Shown here piece after piece: positions 1-10,967 of a stretch of DNA of 64,000 nt. The stretch covers positions 28,844,463 to 28,908,462 of the forward strand of contig NC_088715.1 in the NCBI RefSeq assembly GCF_963576615.1, given 5' to 3'. The stretch comes from Watersipora subatra (lineage: Eukaryota; Bryozoa; Gymnolaemata; Cheilostomatida; Watersiporidae). Below the pieces are notes generated by a model. The model was not told where the DNA came from, ran no database searches, and saw nothing but the letters and a program-made list of their open reading frames with translations. Position 1 is the stretch's first letter; each line of letters begins with the position of its first letter. A program made the position numbers and the translations under genes.

Positions 1-175
1 AACCGAAAAAATCTGATCGCCGTAAAAACGCTCAGGCCACAAAAACGTGCCCAGCCTCGCCAAAAATGATGTCACGCGTTTGGCAACCTGTCTCTATCCC
101 TCGTATTCACATCGGCTATTTGCGATAAAAGTCTAGTCTTACGCGGCTCTATTGGCATATATCTTATTTTGTATT
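1..175. repeat. Foldback family A, partial diverged copy
   Basis: The first 175 bases resemble the centre of the foldback family seen complete at 21735-22210 and 63540-63985. They share a GATCGC..GT..AAACGCTCAG block followed by AAAATGATGTCAC and a CTCTATT-rich segment. The left arm lies outside the window, so the copy is truncated by the window edge. It is the most diverged copy here. Confidence 0.5.
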
Positions 176-836
176 TGCTCATGTTAGCTAGAATAAAATT
201 TTAAATCCTGCTACAGATGCATTATTATGAATGTTTCAAAGGCCTCAAATAACGAAAATTGAAAATTTGTTCTACTCACTTTCTCCAAATGTTGTTTAAA
301 CATTTGGGTACCGACTACCAATTCTACCGGTCTACGGTAATTCTGTCAAGTCACTTTATGTAGGACGCGGTCTTTGTATCAGCAGTTTTGCAGCTACCCT
401 ATACAGCCTCCCATAAGCCCCGCCCACATTATGTCGCCTATTACATATTGCCTACGTACTAGTTTCTTGCTAGTAGCAATGATATACATTGCTGTATATC
501 ATTGCTAGTAGTATTCTTACCGAATACTAAATTAATGAAATAAGCAAGCCACCTCTTTGAAAAGAATATAGACAGGGATAGAGTTTTAAGGATGAGAAGT
601 CTGCTGCAAACTGGATTTGAACTCACATTCTTCAGTTCTGCGGACACCCATATACCATATCCGATTCACTACAATATTCTGCAAATCATGTTTTGCATTA
701 TCTTTAACAATATTATTTTATTATATAATTTTTACAAGCAAAAATATTTTCATCTCGGCATAAAGCTTTTATTAAAGATATTCATCAAGTCGTGGCCACT
801 CACATAGTATTAGCTGATACAATAAGACAAATTCAT
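176..836. other. Non-coding stretch
   Basis: No convincing gene is seen. A short hairpin lies at 475-506 (12-bp arms AGCAATGATATA and its complement around an 8-nt loop). An AATAAA hexamer on the minus strand at 768-773 may serve the candidate terminal exon at 837-952. Confidence 0.4.
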
Positions 837-952
837 CTACTGCAACAAACTCAACAAAACATCATCCAGCACGCATTCAATTCTCGCTTTCTCCTTTATG
901 GCAGTTTCCACACTGACAAAGCTTCTTCGGCTGGTGGGACGACATAAACATT
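837..952 (-). CDS. Candidate terminal coding exon, unknown protein
   Basis: On the minus strand a pyrimidine-rich stretch ending TGATTACAG (acceptor just above 952) precedes an open segment of 37 codons ending in TAG at 837-839. The peptide is rich in Arg, Glu and Leu and ends VLDDVLLSLLQ, like an amphipathic helix. An AATAAA signal lies about 64 bases past the stop, at 768-773, as expected for a last exon. The frame used needs one base from the preceding exon; the possible first exon at 1399-1455 ends in phase 0, so the two do not join directly unless another exon lies between or the shorter phase-0 reading (18 codons) is used. I do not recognise the protein. Confidence 0.3.
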
Positions 953-1398
953 CTGTAATCAGTAAAACAAGTAAATGTAAACAAAGTAGATGCAATAAAT
1001 ATGTCATTCATAGATATGTCATTCTAAAGCGTATCTATTGACAGCTTCCAAATTGGGAGTTGAATAGATTGCGAGTGTAATTTTAAAAACGAATAAACAT
1101 TTAATAAAGGCGCAAGTACGCCAAGCCAACGATTCGAAGCTTTGGTTCTGGAAATTAAAGATTTGCAATGATCAATCGATTTTACCCACTTCCTACGAGT
1201 GAAAATAATTTGTAATCATGACTCTAATTTACCAAAGAAAATTCGAAAAAAATATTATAGCTAGGTAAAACGGCAGATAAGCTATGAAACGATGATTGGA
1301 GATAGCAAAGAATTATCATTTTATTAATTAGTACATGTATTTATGACTATAAAAAATATTACATTTACTAAAGTATAGAAGACTCTAAGTTAATTTAC

Positions 1399-1455
1399 CT
1401 CCATTCTGTCTTCTTCTGCAGCAAAACGCTGCTGACGCCTGTCAGCTTTGGCCAT
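1399..1455 (-). CDS. Candidate first coding exon (MAKADRRQQR...)
   Basis: Minus-strand ATG at 1453-1455 opens 19 codons, MAKADRRQQRF then an acidic AEEDRME, ending at a donor-like GAG|GTAAAT. Upstream (1456-1700) the sequence is unusually rich in CpG for this window, which fits a promoter or 5' UTR. A second in-frame ATG 75 bases upstream starts a Ser-rich 16-codon reading that ends in TAA, so it would be an upstream ORF. The same DNA also resembles a plus-strand acceptor (TCTTCTTCTGCAG at 1407-1422), so the strand is not settled. No family is recognised. Confidence 0.25.
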
Positions 1456-2204
1456 AGGCTGTCTACTCTAATATTTTACTTAAAGTTGCTCAGAAAACTC
1501 TGAGTAGCGGTCGCTCGAACTTGAAGCCATTTTAAAACTATGTATAACTTAGTAATTGTTGAAACGCGTTGAATCAGAAACAACGATGAGAATCTTCGAG
1601 ACCACAGACAACGCGTTTTACGAGTGATAACCTTTATTACGGCCTATATAAAAATTTCGCACGCATGATTGGCTAACGAATCGACCTCATTTTTATCGCT
1701 CGTGGTTTCGTTTCAGATAACAAGCTTGTTACGTCACGAAATTGGCACCCGCTGGAACGTGAGCTTTTTAACAGAGGGCCTCATTCAAACGCATATATCT
1801 CTGGACAGGGTTGGTCTACAAAGACAAAAATGGCATCAAATTGTAGCTGATGTTTTAGCCTTTTATGGGTCCTAATTTCATTTTTGACGCAACTACATCT
1901 TTAAATACTCTTTACTCTAAATACCACAACTCCTTTGCATTTTGGCAACTGTGCCACCAAATGCAAGTCCATCCTTGTTTTCAATGTTTGTGATGCTTGG
2001 AGTTTTATAGAATTTTCGAAGATTGTTTAACTTAAAAGTAGGTTTTCACATTTTATCTAAAACTGAAAACCTGAGCAACATTTTTATTTTAGTCTGGAAG
2101 ATCGTGAGTTTTATTCTCGCTTGCTTACTTTATGGTCTTAAGCTACACTCAGTGTTGTCTCCTCATGCGTGTTCATCGAGCACAGGCTGATTGGTGGATA
2201 GCGC
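1456..2204. other. Possible CpG-bearing promoter zone, then non-coding
   Basis: From about 1490 to 1760 CpG dinucleotides are frequent (TTACGAGTG, GTCGCTCG, AACGCGTT twice), unlike the surrounding AT-rich DNA, and a TATATAAAAA box lies near 1645. This could be the promoter of the minus-strand candidate exon at 1399-1455. The rest shows no clear gene. Confidence 0.25.
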
Positions 2205-2640
2205 TCTCTCCATTCATGTACCTTTGTAATTGACGCATGAGAAATAATTTATATATATTTAATTTGTTGAAATGACTGGTCCTCATTGGACAGATTACAA
2301 TTTCTATTATAATTCCTTCTCTCTGAAATCAGCTTGATTGAGTTTGTTTTGTTTAAGAGGGCTCACAGATTCTTGTTAATAAAAAGTGACTTCTGAATCA
2401 ATGTTAAATTGTCATAAATGATAAATCGTGGTATAGATGTCAAAGCCTTCATTTGTACATTACAATCGCAGTTGTTTTAAGCGTTCAGACTTTTACACAA
2501 TCCTAAAATTCTCTACATGCTATAAATGGGACAACTAAAATGTTGCTGAATATGGGTCTCCAACTCATGACATTTAGCTTATTAGACTGAGGGTCTAACC
2601 GTCTGTGTTAATCAGCCATCTTGCAAAATCTCAAAATAAT
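2205..2640 (-). repeat. SINE family H, copy 1 (tRNA-like head)
   Basis: About 435 bp align with 25925-26565. Shared blocks include CCTTTGTAATTGA, TTGTTA.T...GTGACTTC and the tRNA-like end. Read on the minus strand the copy starts near 2640 with a degenerate tRNA-like head, clearer in copy 2 where the B box reads GGGTTCAAACCC. Two diverged copies with a Pol III type head support a long tRNA-derived SINE. Confidence 0.5.
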
Positions 2641-2764
2641 TGTGCTGATCAAAGAACAAAGATTGCTTTGTGACAAAAAAGGCAAACAAATGGATGGATA
2701 ACAACCAATAATGACACACATTCAATTATTACTAGTCTGATATCTGTATTACTCTCTGTTGCAG

Positions 2765-2976
2765 GGGGCTGTATGATGTTCTGCTCCCTGTTGCTACTTG
2801 GGGTCAAGGTCTCTAGTCTCCCATCAGCACGACTTCGTCACGAGATTGTCAAGAAGATAAAGGAGGGCCATCCCAAGGAGAAGGTCAAGGAGGCTGTAAC
2901 TAAACGAATTAAACTGAAGAGTTCTTCTCAGGCGCAACGCAGTCCAGGAGAGACGCAGGAAGAGGCCAACGTGTAG
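2765..2976 (+). CDS. Terminal exon of an unidentified, probably membrane, protein
   Basis: A textbook acceptor (pyrimidine run, then TGTTGCAG at 2757-2764) is followed by 69 open codons and TAG at 2974-2976. The other two frames close quickly. The peptide begins with a hydrophobic stretch (MMFCSLLLLGVKV), then a strongly basic, helix-prone region (ARLRHEIVKKIKEG, KEKVKEAVTKRIKLK) and a polar tail ending EEANV. This reads like the last transmembrane segment and cytosolic tail of a membrane protein, or a basic coiled tail. GC content and codon use are higher than the flanks. Earlier exons were not found; the next plus-strand candidate exon (4089) starts in phase 0 and might be an alternative last exon. 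No family name is justified. Confidence 0.5.
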
Positions 2977-4088
2977 GTTTATTCACCGTAGTTGTCATCA
3001 CTCGGTAGCTTTGGTATTATCCTTTCTCATGTACCTCAGTAGCCAATCTAGCTAGTTGATAGATTCAGTTACAAATTGTACATCGAGTATATGTTGGAAA
3101 GGTTGGCTCTTTCTGCTCATAGCCTAAAGAAGAGCATGTTTGGAAAAGCTGATGTTCATTTAGGGTATTTGCTGATGCCCTGGTGCTTCCACAACGCTTT
3201 TCTCACCATGTCTTCACCCACTAAATATTTTTAATCGTACTCATGCTGTCTGCTCATTGGTCAATGAAGTTATAAGGTCAACTGAAATGTTGTTTTATCT
3301 GGCCCTGGACAATTGGTCTAATGATGAGTCGGCCAATTTCAATTGGTCCAAAGTTAATTCGACTAAAATCAATTCATCTTAAGATTGTTACGATTGTTCA
3401 AACGGCACGATTGGCCTGAAGTCAACTCGTTCAAATATATGATTGATCTAATTACTGTTAGAATGGTTTGAGACAAAATGAGGAGAATATTGACTGTATT
3501 CAGTGAAAATGTCAACAACGATATTTTAGAGGACATACAAGCACGATTTCCCAGGTCTAAAATTGCACTCAGCATTGACTCTTTGCTGGGCAAGTTTATT
3601 TTTAGAGTTTTCCACTCCTGTGGGAGAATTAATCTCACAAAACTAGTCATTATGTTTTGTGCTCACTAATTTAGTCATAACTCAAAAAACCGTCTCTTTG
3701 ATCTTTATGAACTATCATATAAAATGATCAGTAGAAAATTCTCTACAAAATGATGATAATAATGTCTAAATTGCATCAATATAAATTAATTTTTGAGAAA
3801 AAAATATTTTGAAAACTTTGTCGAAGCTCTGGGTGTACTATTTTGGTCATAGTTCAAAAACCACTTTTAAAAGTGCCATCAGCATCAATAGAACTTGCCA
3901 ATGTAAGCAAGCAATACCAACATGTTCCAAACAAGTTAATTTGGGCATTTCTGCGTTTAAACCAACCTCACTAGAGTTGCATCAATTCTAGTTTAACTTT
4001 CATATCATCCTCACAAGAACCTTGGAGTCTACACTAATTTTGTGTTTTGTAATTCATTATTTTAACTATTCTTTTATTATAATTGCAG
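2977..4088. other. Possible 3' UTR and intergenic or intronic DNA
   Basis: No protein-like frame stands out. Short overlapping open frames on both strands around 3370-3670 have no exon signals. The stretch may hold the 3' UTR of the exon ending at 2976. Just before 4089 comes a strong pyrimidine tract and acceptor. Confidence 0.3.
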
Positions 4089-4232
4089 AGATTCCAACTT
4101 GCTGACGAATGTGTAGCTGTCAATCATGGCAGGGCTAAGACACTGGCTAGTAAAACTGACGGACTAAAACTTGGCCTCTTCAATCTTGCTGTATCATCAA
4201 CATATAACTTACCATGTTCACAATACATGTAA
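4089..4232 (+). CDS. Candidate terminal exon, unknown protein
   Basis: A long pyrimidine-rich tract ending TTATAATTGCAG (4077-4088) precedes 47 open codons closed by TAA at 4230-4232. The peptide starts RFQLADECVAVNHGRAK and ends LPCSQYM. The frame is open from the first base (phase 0). It could be an alternative last exon for the gene ending at 2976 or the end of another gene. There is no recognisable domain. Confidence 0.35.
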   Translation, partial: RFQLADECVAVNHGRAKTLASKTDGLKLGLFNLAVSSTYNLPCSQYM

Positions 4233-6194
4233 CTCTGCTTTATTATATCTGTATTGTGTGTTGGTAGTCGGTGCTAAATTCTAAGATGAGGGACCCGCAC
4301 TCCCTGTTATCTGAACTACCATATTATATATATTTTTATAATAACTGTTATTTATTTATCCTAATTACACAAAATTAGTTAGAGAGGCATGTTCGTCAAT
4401 CAAATATTTCAACTAATTTCTGATGCAATTAGCAATGCAATGTTTTTATCATCTGATGCATGAGATAGTGCTAGTCCTTTGTGTAAAAGAGGAAGGAATG
4501 TTGTGCATGACAAAAGCTGAGGGACCATTTAGTTGGAGCGAGCATGGCATATGTTACGACAATTATGATTGTTCCAGTATTTTTCTTGATATGAAACATT
4601 GTGAATATTATGATAAATATACTTTACTATCATCTCTTTCATGTAATAGAAATGACACTGGAGTTTAAACTACAACAAAAACAGTTAGAACTGTTTACAG
4701 TATGTGTACACATGCATATACGTACGTGTTTATACCTGCATGTGTGCATGTAGATATGTACTTGCGCATATTAAGGTGTGTAAATATGTGTTTCTACATG
4801 TATTTAAAAGTAAAGATGCGTGCGTGTGTGTTCAAAAACCTTAACTGTGTGTGCGCGTGCGCACGACTTCTATGTGATAGAAGTCTATGTGACTTCTATC
4901 ACTTGCGTATTACTCGCTGTCAAGAGCTTTTGATGAGTCTGGTTGGGCAGCGGATGTACTTTTCTCACAGAGTTTTGTGCACCTGAATGCGTTTGTATTA
5001 TTTTAATTCTAGAATGGTTGTAGTGAACACAAGGTGTAGAGATGGTTGTTGAGTTTCAATGGACAGAATTTATTTAGAGTACATTCGGTACTGAGGACAT
5101 GATGATCTCTTTTAGAGCATTCATTCTTATACTGGTTACTTATAAAACATATTGTCTAATCAGAGCTTGTACCAAGCAAAGTCATTCAGTATTAAAATTT
5201 ATAAAAAGAACAGATGTTATAAAAATATATAGTGTTAAGTTCCAATGTTACAAATCTATATACTACCTGACTCATGTCAGGCAGGGGAATGTTCTAGCAC
5301 TGATAAGTCTGGCGGAATAAAAAGGTTCTATGTACCAATAACTCTATTAATTAAATACTACCAATCGGGGCTAAGCAGTAGTAATAATTTTGCAACTGAC
5401 ATTTCATTTGCTTCTTGCACATCAAGGCTAAATGTTTAGAGGAGCCAACGAGATGGGCTTACTTCGTTGCTGGTAAAAACGTCTTGAATATTTTGTTTTC
5501 ACACGCAATGGCATTTTTATATGCAACAGTGTTATCTCCATGCTAGTCTGCAAGAGGCACAGGCTATACTGTGGGTTTCAGTTGTTCATCAAGAAGGATA
5601 TTATGTCAACTTAGTCGACTTAGCGATGTCAACTTAGCGATTCACTCCAAATTGGAAAGTCGCAGATTGTCATCAAATAGCGTTTGATTTATTCACCCCC
5701 GTTCATATTTGGTGTAAGTGGATAAAAACATTGTTTAAAATTATCATGTGGTTTGTAAGATGACTAGATTTGTTGCATGAGAACATCGTTAGAATCTCCT
5801 CTGGTGGTCCTCTCTGGTCCTGGGTCTACGCACTCAACATCTAAAATTAACAAACCAATCTAAGGTTGGCCAGGCTTGTTGTATATAAATACTATTTTAT
5901 ATATGAAACAAGCTCTGAGACAGAAGAGCATTTTATATTTTCAAAAGAAAATTAAAATTTCAGTTAGTTTCAGAGTTATCCTATTTTTGCCTTTAGAGAT
6001 TCTTTCAAATGGAAAAATATACCTAAACCAGAATCTGACAAAATATGTATGAATTTTTTAGTTTATTTTTAAAGTGCATCTCATACTAAACTATCTTGAC
6101 TAGTACCCTGGCAGTCGGAAAGACCATGAGAGACCATTAAGTGTGCCGATAATGTGCAGCGAATCACAATCTGCACAATTATTCTGATAAGCTT
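4233..6194. other. Non-coding stretch with TG-rich patch
   Basis: About 2 kb without a supported gene. A TG/CA-rich, microsatellite-like patch lies at about 4700-4865, and a short hairpin (GTGATAGAAGTC with its inverse) near 4872-4901. ATG frames at 4423-4668 and 5099-5320 lack exon signals. Confidence 0.4.
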
Positions 6195-6305
6195 AAATGT
6201 GGAGGATTAGCTAAGCTGAGCATCATGAGTTCGAATCCCATACAATGTAGTCTATTTTTTAAACCTTTGTCCGTAGCTTCGGACGGATGGTTGAAGCAGC
6301 TTTTT
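6195..6305 (+). repeat. SINE family B fragment
   Basis: A perfect Pol III B box (GAGTTCGAATCCC, about 6227-6239) is followed by CGGACGGATGGTTGAAGC, close to the CAGACGGATGGATGAAC segment of the SINE copy at 41383-41602. The usual 3' end (CTCTTATTATAGTAAAG) is missing. Confidence 0.45.
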
Positions 6306-7120
6306 TTTCTAGTAAGGATGATCTGCAAAACCTATTTTTGCAGGTTTTTATTTTGATTTGATAGAATTCAACCAAAGTTAATGAGATAAAACAACCCAGA
6401 CATTTACATGAACGCAAGTTTGTTTATGTAAACAGAATAATTCGCAAACCTAAAACATGAATTATAATGTAGTAGGTAAACAAAAGTAGGAGCTCAAGCT
6501 ATAGTATACTCATTTTAAATATATGACAACTTTTACGCATTACTTATTACACTTTAGTACCACAATTCTATGCTGTGTTCTAGTAGCATTGAATTAATTA
6601 TACACAGAATTATGACTTTCAAGAACACTTCCAATTAAGTTCTGAAAATTATTGCACCTGCTTTTGATTGGCAAACGCTAAAAACTTGCTGTGGGTGATC
6701 AATTCATCCAACTTTTAAGAAAATACTTCCGATCATTGACTCGTGTTCATGCACAATGACATGGAAAACAAATATATATTGTAACCTCTCTTTCAGCTCC
6801 TCGTGTTAACAGGTGAAAAAGACAATTTAATAGCTTCAAATGATAAAAATGATGCTTAGATTGCAAATCATCTGGCAAAATATTTGCAAAAATATCTATG
6901 TGTATTTTACTAGTAGTTTCACTCGGTGTTTTATCAGCGTGTTAGCAATGTGCATGGACTTTTTTATGAACCACTCTTAGTTTTTTACAGGTTTTTAGTT
7001 AAACTGATTAGTTCCTTGTTTTGTTAAACCACTAGGGGAATGTTATGATAGCATCCATTATTTTACCAATTAACTTGATACATATACATCAGGCAGTTTT
7101 AATTTAGTCCTAGTAGAGTA
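6306..7120. other. AT-rich non-coding stretch
   Basis: Nothing gene-like seen; possibly 3' flank of the minus-strand gene whose last exon lies at 7455-7603. Confidence 0.35.
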
Positions 7121-7472
7121 AGTGATGAACAAGTAGAACCAACTAATCAAGGACTACCTGAGTCAGTGATGAGCAAGTAGAACTAACTAATCAAGTACTA
7201 CCTGAGTCAGTGATGAGCAAGTAGAACTAAATAATCAAGTACTACCTGAGTCAGTGATGAGCAAGTAGCACTAACTAATCAAGGACTACCTGAGTCAGTG
7301 ATGAGCAAGTAGAACTAACTAATCAAGTACTACCTGAGTCAGTGATGAGCAAGTAGAACTAACTAATCAAAGACTACCTGAGTCAGTGATGAGCAAGTAG
7401 AACTAACTAATCAAGTACTACCTGAGTCAGTGATAAACAAGTAGAACTAACTAATTAAGAACTACCTGAGTC
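7121..7472. repeat. 44-bp minisatellite, 8 copies
   Basis: Units start at 7121, 7165, 7209, 7253, 7297, 7341, 7385 and 7429, so the period is exactly 44 bp with few substitutions. Each unit contains AGTGATGAGCAAGTAG and CTACCTGAGTC. On the minus strand each carries ACTCAG|GTAGT, which resembles a 5' splice site. The last unit overlaps the final codons of the minus-strand exon at 7455-7603. Confidence 0.95.
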
Positions 7473-7603
7473 TGGAGTTATCATATACTCAGAACTATCG
7501 TCCCCTCGGCCAGCAGAGCAGCAGCTGATCTTCAATCCATGGATGACAGCTGCTATGACAAGTGCTGCCAATATCAGCATTAAGAAGAAAGAACTCACCC
7601 AAG
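7455..7603 (-). CDS. Terminal exon of a single-pass membrane protein
   Basis: On the minus strand TTTTTATTTTCAG (ending at 7604) is a strong acceptor. It opens 48 codons plus two leading bases and ends in TAA at 7455-7457. Residues 5-23 form a clear transmembrane helix (FFLMLILAALVIAAVIHGL). It is followed by KISCC and an acidic, Ser-rich tail with a tyrosine in EYMITPDSGSS. The layout (helix, then juxtamembrane Cys pair, then short cytoplasmic tail) fits the C-terminus of a type I membrane protein or receptor. The last four codons and the stop lie inside the first unit of the 44-bp minisatellite. Alternatively the exon ends at CAG|GTAGTT near 7467 and splices onward. The upstream part of the gene should lie above 7603. 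Confidence 0.5.
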
Positions 7604-8125
7604 CTGAAAATAAAAACCAGATAAAAATGTTCATAACATAATGATCGGCATAGCTTTAAACATCCGCAACATGGTGTTTTGCAGAATTATATTTTTCGTT
7701 TTCAAATGGCTTGCACTGTTTAATAAAACATTGCTCATATTTCATCACGTAAAAAAGGAAAGTTTGCTTGCTTATGATTGGCTTATTGCTGTTGACACTT
7801 AAATTGGTCAAATTTGGTTGTCACTAGGTTGCTGTAGCACATCATGCGTAATATTTAGTGTAATGTGCTCAATAAAGAGTGAGATTATTACCGTCACTCT
7901 TTATTGATCACTCATTCATTCTCTCTTTCGATTGGTCTAAATAACTACTCGACTAAAATGTTACATAACCAAATTCCTAACCCACTCTTGCTCAAATCTA
8001 TGGCTGCTTATGCCAAACACTAAACTTTACAAGCCAAAGAGCTACAATGTAAAATATGTTTACATTGAAATTTTGAAGGTAAAAAGAGTATAAAACTAAC
8101 TGCAACCTTATTAATAAATCCCACT
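7604..8125. other. Intron or intergenic DNA
   Basis: Likely intron of the minus-strand gene ending at 7455. A hairpin at about 7871-7907 has 13-bp arms (CAATAAAGAGTGA and complement). No exon recognised. Confidence 0.3.
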
Positions 8126-8360
8126 TTGTCATTTTGCCCGTGCGTGTGTGAGCGTATGCATATGTGTGCATGTGTGTACATCCACATGCGGGTGCTTGGA
8201 TGTGTGTGTGCGTGTGTGTGTGCGCGTGTGTGCGTGCGTGGTGTGTGTGTACGTCCGTGTGTGTGCGCGTGTGTGCGTGCGTGGTGTGTGTGTGTGCGTG
8301 GTGTGTGTGCGTGGTGTGTGTGTGTGCGTGGTGTGTGTGTGTGCGTGCGCGCGTGCGCCA
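8126..8360. repeat. (TG)n-rich microsatellite
   Basis: TGTG/CGTG repeats with a short higher-order pattern (GTGCGTGGTGTGTGTG recurring at 8275-8345). It produces long open frames on both strands (Cys/Val or His/Thr rich) that are artefacts of low complexity. Confidence 0.95.
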
Positions 8361-8456
8361 ATGATATGCATTCTCAAACATTTTTGCTGATTTTGTCAAA
8401 ACTTCATATGCATATGCTGCGTGCTTTCTGCCAGGTCGCCAAAAATATTTGGTTTC

Positions 8457-8492
8457 AAACTCCATCTGGTTCTCAGGAACCAGATGGAGTTT
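8457..8492. other. Perfect 16-bp hairpin
   Basis: Arms AAACTCCATCTGGTTC (8457-8472) and their exact complement (8477-8492) flank a TCAG loop. It is followed by a roughly 43-bp direct duplication (GACAAAACTACAC..CATAACTCCTTAAT, about 8492-8566). Origin unknown. Confidence 0.9.
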
Positions 8493-8566
8493 GACAAAAC
8501 TACACAATAACATAACTCCTTAATCGTGTAGTTTGGACAAAACTACACGGTAACATAACTCCTTAA

Positions 8567-9140
8567 TGGTTCCTTAAAACCAGCCTCTTAAACAGCTACC
8601 TGTAGACTCTCTGACTGATAAGGAAATAAGTCCTGGGTATCACCATTCTTACTGCTAGTCAAATAAGATATGAACTTGTAAGATATGTTGAATATCAAAT
8701 AAAGACGCCCTTTCTAAATGAAATTATTGCCAATAAAGTACTATATATTCTATAAACACAAGTTTGAATCCCATACAGAGCAAACTTTTATCACCACATC
8801 TAACAGTGGTTCCGGGCAAATTCACAAGGTCTCAATTATAATAAGCATATAGCAAAATTATTTGTGACTGAAGGATTTTTAGAAAAGAACATCTAAAAGC
8901 TATCACTTATATACTAAATTATTTTGAACTAACGTAATTCATCTGCTAAATAACGCTTGCAGAAATGATTTTACACTAAGCTTAATAACCAAAGGGCATT
9001 GGCTCATGAAGGCTCATTGTTGGCTGATGGAGATGTATAACTATGACTCATCATCACGAGCTGATTGCTTTGTTTGTGGCAACAGTAGTTACTCTTAATT
9101 AAGTTGGTCACATGTCACCTTTCAGCATTTATCAGGGATT
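8567..9140. other. Non-coding stretch
   Basis: No supported gene. A lone B-box-like AGTTTGAATCCC near 8761 hints at an old SINE fragment. Confidence 0.3.
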
Positions 9141-9166
9141 ATGGCGGGTGGAATTAGAGCGGTGAG
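9141..9166 (+). CDS. Candidate short first coding exon (MAGGIRAV)
   Basis: ATG at 9141 opens MAGGIRAV plus two bases, ending at a near-perfect donor GTGAG|GTAAGC (9162-9172). The GC-rich ATGGCGGGTGG start in AT-rich DNA and the strong donor suggest a real first exon of 26 coding bases. Downstream exons could not be found. A chance match cannot be excluded. Confidence 0.3.
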
Positions 9167-9586
9167 GTAAGCAGTGCATAAAATATGTGTTTGCCAGTCA
9201 TGGTCTCAGCTTCCTCGGTGTGTCCTCATTTGTATGTGCCGACTTGTAAGCAAGTACTGTATTGTGTATAATTTAATTTTGGTTTTCAAGTCTCTCACCT
9301 CGACAAAATGGAATAAAGATTTTAAGGCATTTTGTCTCTGTATGGCTAACAGGAAATCGTAAATTAAACACTCCCATGATAAGCTAAGAAAATCCATTGG
9401 TATGGCTCAACTTGGCATTAACACTTTCCCTTATTATCTATAACATAGATAACACTGTTGTTTTATTTTCAATTTGTGCATTGTCATCGGATCAAAGCCA
9501 TCGATATTTCCTCGTCTTAACATATCAACAGGAAAAAGGAAGGATATTCCTCTTACAGAAATCTATACTAAGACTTGCGTATCATA

Positions 9587-10764
9587 CAGGGTTGAAAAAA
9601 ACACGGTTTTTATAAAAAAACGAAAAAAAAACAGGTTTTTTTTGTTTAAACCGGTTTATATGGTTTAAACCGGTTTTATAATTTTACCAAGGTTTTTGCA
9701 ATTTCAAGCCTAATTAACATCACTTACTATAGCTGCATGATTGTGTATTGAACATACATATGTGAAATCATCTGTTAAAAATAGTACTGTGGGAGTTTTT
9801 ATGGGAAAAAAGAGAGAAAATATGGAAATTTTGGAACGAGTCTTTAATCAAGCACGATTGATGAAATACAGAGCAGAAATCTTATGACATAAAGTAAATA
9901 TTTTACATACAGCTCTATGTATAAGTAGGAATTTGAATCCAAGTGATTAGTCGTGTGGTAGTGTAGAGCAGAGCATCATGTAGATGCATTACTAGTGTTT
10001 GGAGCAGTGGCAGATGACTCAACTTCTATCACCTGAATACTAGCATCACTGTCTAAATTGGTATTTTCAGCTTGACATTTTGCTATGTGAGCTTTAAGCC
10101 TATCTGCGTGACCTCGCGTACGACAGCACACCTATTACATTTTGCCTTGACCTTTGCCTTTTGCAGTTCAAGTGAAAAACTATCAAATGGAATCCTGTTT
10201 GTGAGGCGCGTTGGAAACTTGAGACACAACTTTAACTTTTCAAAACACAAAAAACTTGATAAACTGAATTCAAACAATCCAACTACTTTGGCTTGTGACC
10301 AATAAATGAAATAGTAGTTTGCAAACTTAAAGCTTTTGCCCGAAAGGATTTTATTGTTTTACTTTGTAATTATAAGTAATCCATTCTCACTGGCCAGACT
10401 TGAGAAAGTAATAATTCATTATTAGAGACGATGATTGGATTAGTATATTTCACATGGTTTTTATATTTCATCATTAAAGAGATCATTGTATCACTTGATA
10501 AAATCAATTGAAAATGAAATTCAATAATTCATTTTTGTGCTAGGATTTCATGTAGTTTCAAATTAAACTCTGCCATCAATTTACTGTTGTGTCCTAAATA
10601 AACTTCCACAGCTGATAATTACATATAATTGCATTTCTATCGCACATGAACCACTAGGAGCTCAAAATATTATATTTTTCACAAAAAATAAGGAAGAAAC
10701 CAAAAACCATAAAAATCGTTTTTTTTCGGCTGGTTTAAACCCGGTTTAAACCGAGCCAACCCTG
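9587..10764 (-). mobile_element. hAT-type transposon, internally deleted
   Basis: The ends are inverted repeats: CAGGGTTG at 9587-9594 and CCAACCCTG closing at 10764, each followed inward by A-rich and GGTTTAAACC-type segments. The 8 bases before it are GTATCATA (9579-9586) and after it GTATCATT (10765-10772), a 7/8 match expected of hAT target duplication. Inside, on the minus strand, lies a broken BED zinc-finger remnant (9976-10277). At 1.18 kb it is far shorter than a complete hAT (usually 2.5-5 kb), so it is a non-autonomous deletion derivative. Confidence 0.85.
9976..10277 (-). pseudogene. hAT transposase N-terminus, BED zinc-finger remnant
   Basis: The minus-strand frame over 10083-10277 gives KAKVKAKCNRCAVV, the first Cys pair of a BED finger. 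Shifting frame at about 10107 continues as ADRLKAHIAKC, the His-Cys half (residues 10107 down to about 10075). It then reads a Ser/Thr/Glu-rich linker and ends in TGA at 9976-9978. BED fingers bind DNA at the N-terminus of hAT transposases. The Cys2 and His-Cys halves in order, separated by a frameshift, make this a decayed copy. Nothing of the catalytic domain remains between here and the other end. Confidence 0.7.
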
Positions 10765-10967
10765 GTATCATTGATCACGCATTCCAGCTTATCACACTTC
10801 CACCAATCACATCACAAAACCTTTAAACACATTGCCTCGTGCAAATCTTACTCGTTTTCGCATTTGTGTTGCAGCTTTCAGAATCCTAATTAAACTATAA
10901 ATTAATTACTATATTTATAATTATCCTTTCACACATATGACCAACATTGTTTTCTATTCCCTGATAC

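Noticed and set aside
4423-4668. 81-codon Cys-containing ATG frame
   Set aside because: No splice, promoter or polyadenylation context and ordinary AT-rich codon use; probably chance.
7998-8513. His/Thr-rich and Cys/Val-rich ORFs on both strands
   Set aside because: Product of the (TG)n microsatellite; both strands and several frames are open at once.
10072-10305. 77-codon plus-strand ORF
   Set aside because: It is the shadow of the minus-strand BED zinc-finger remnant inside the hAT element.
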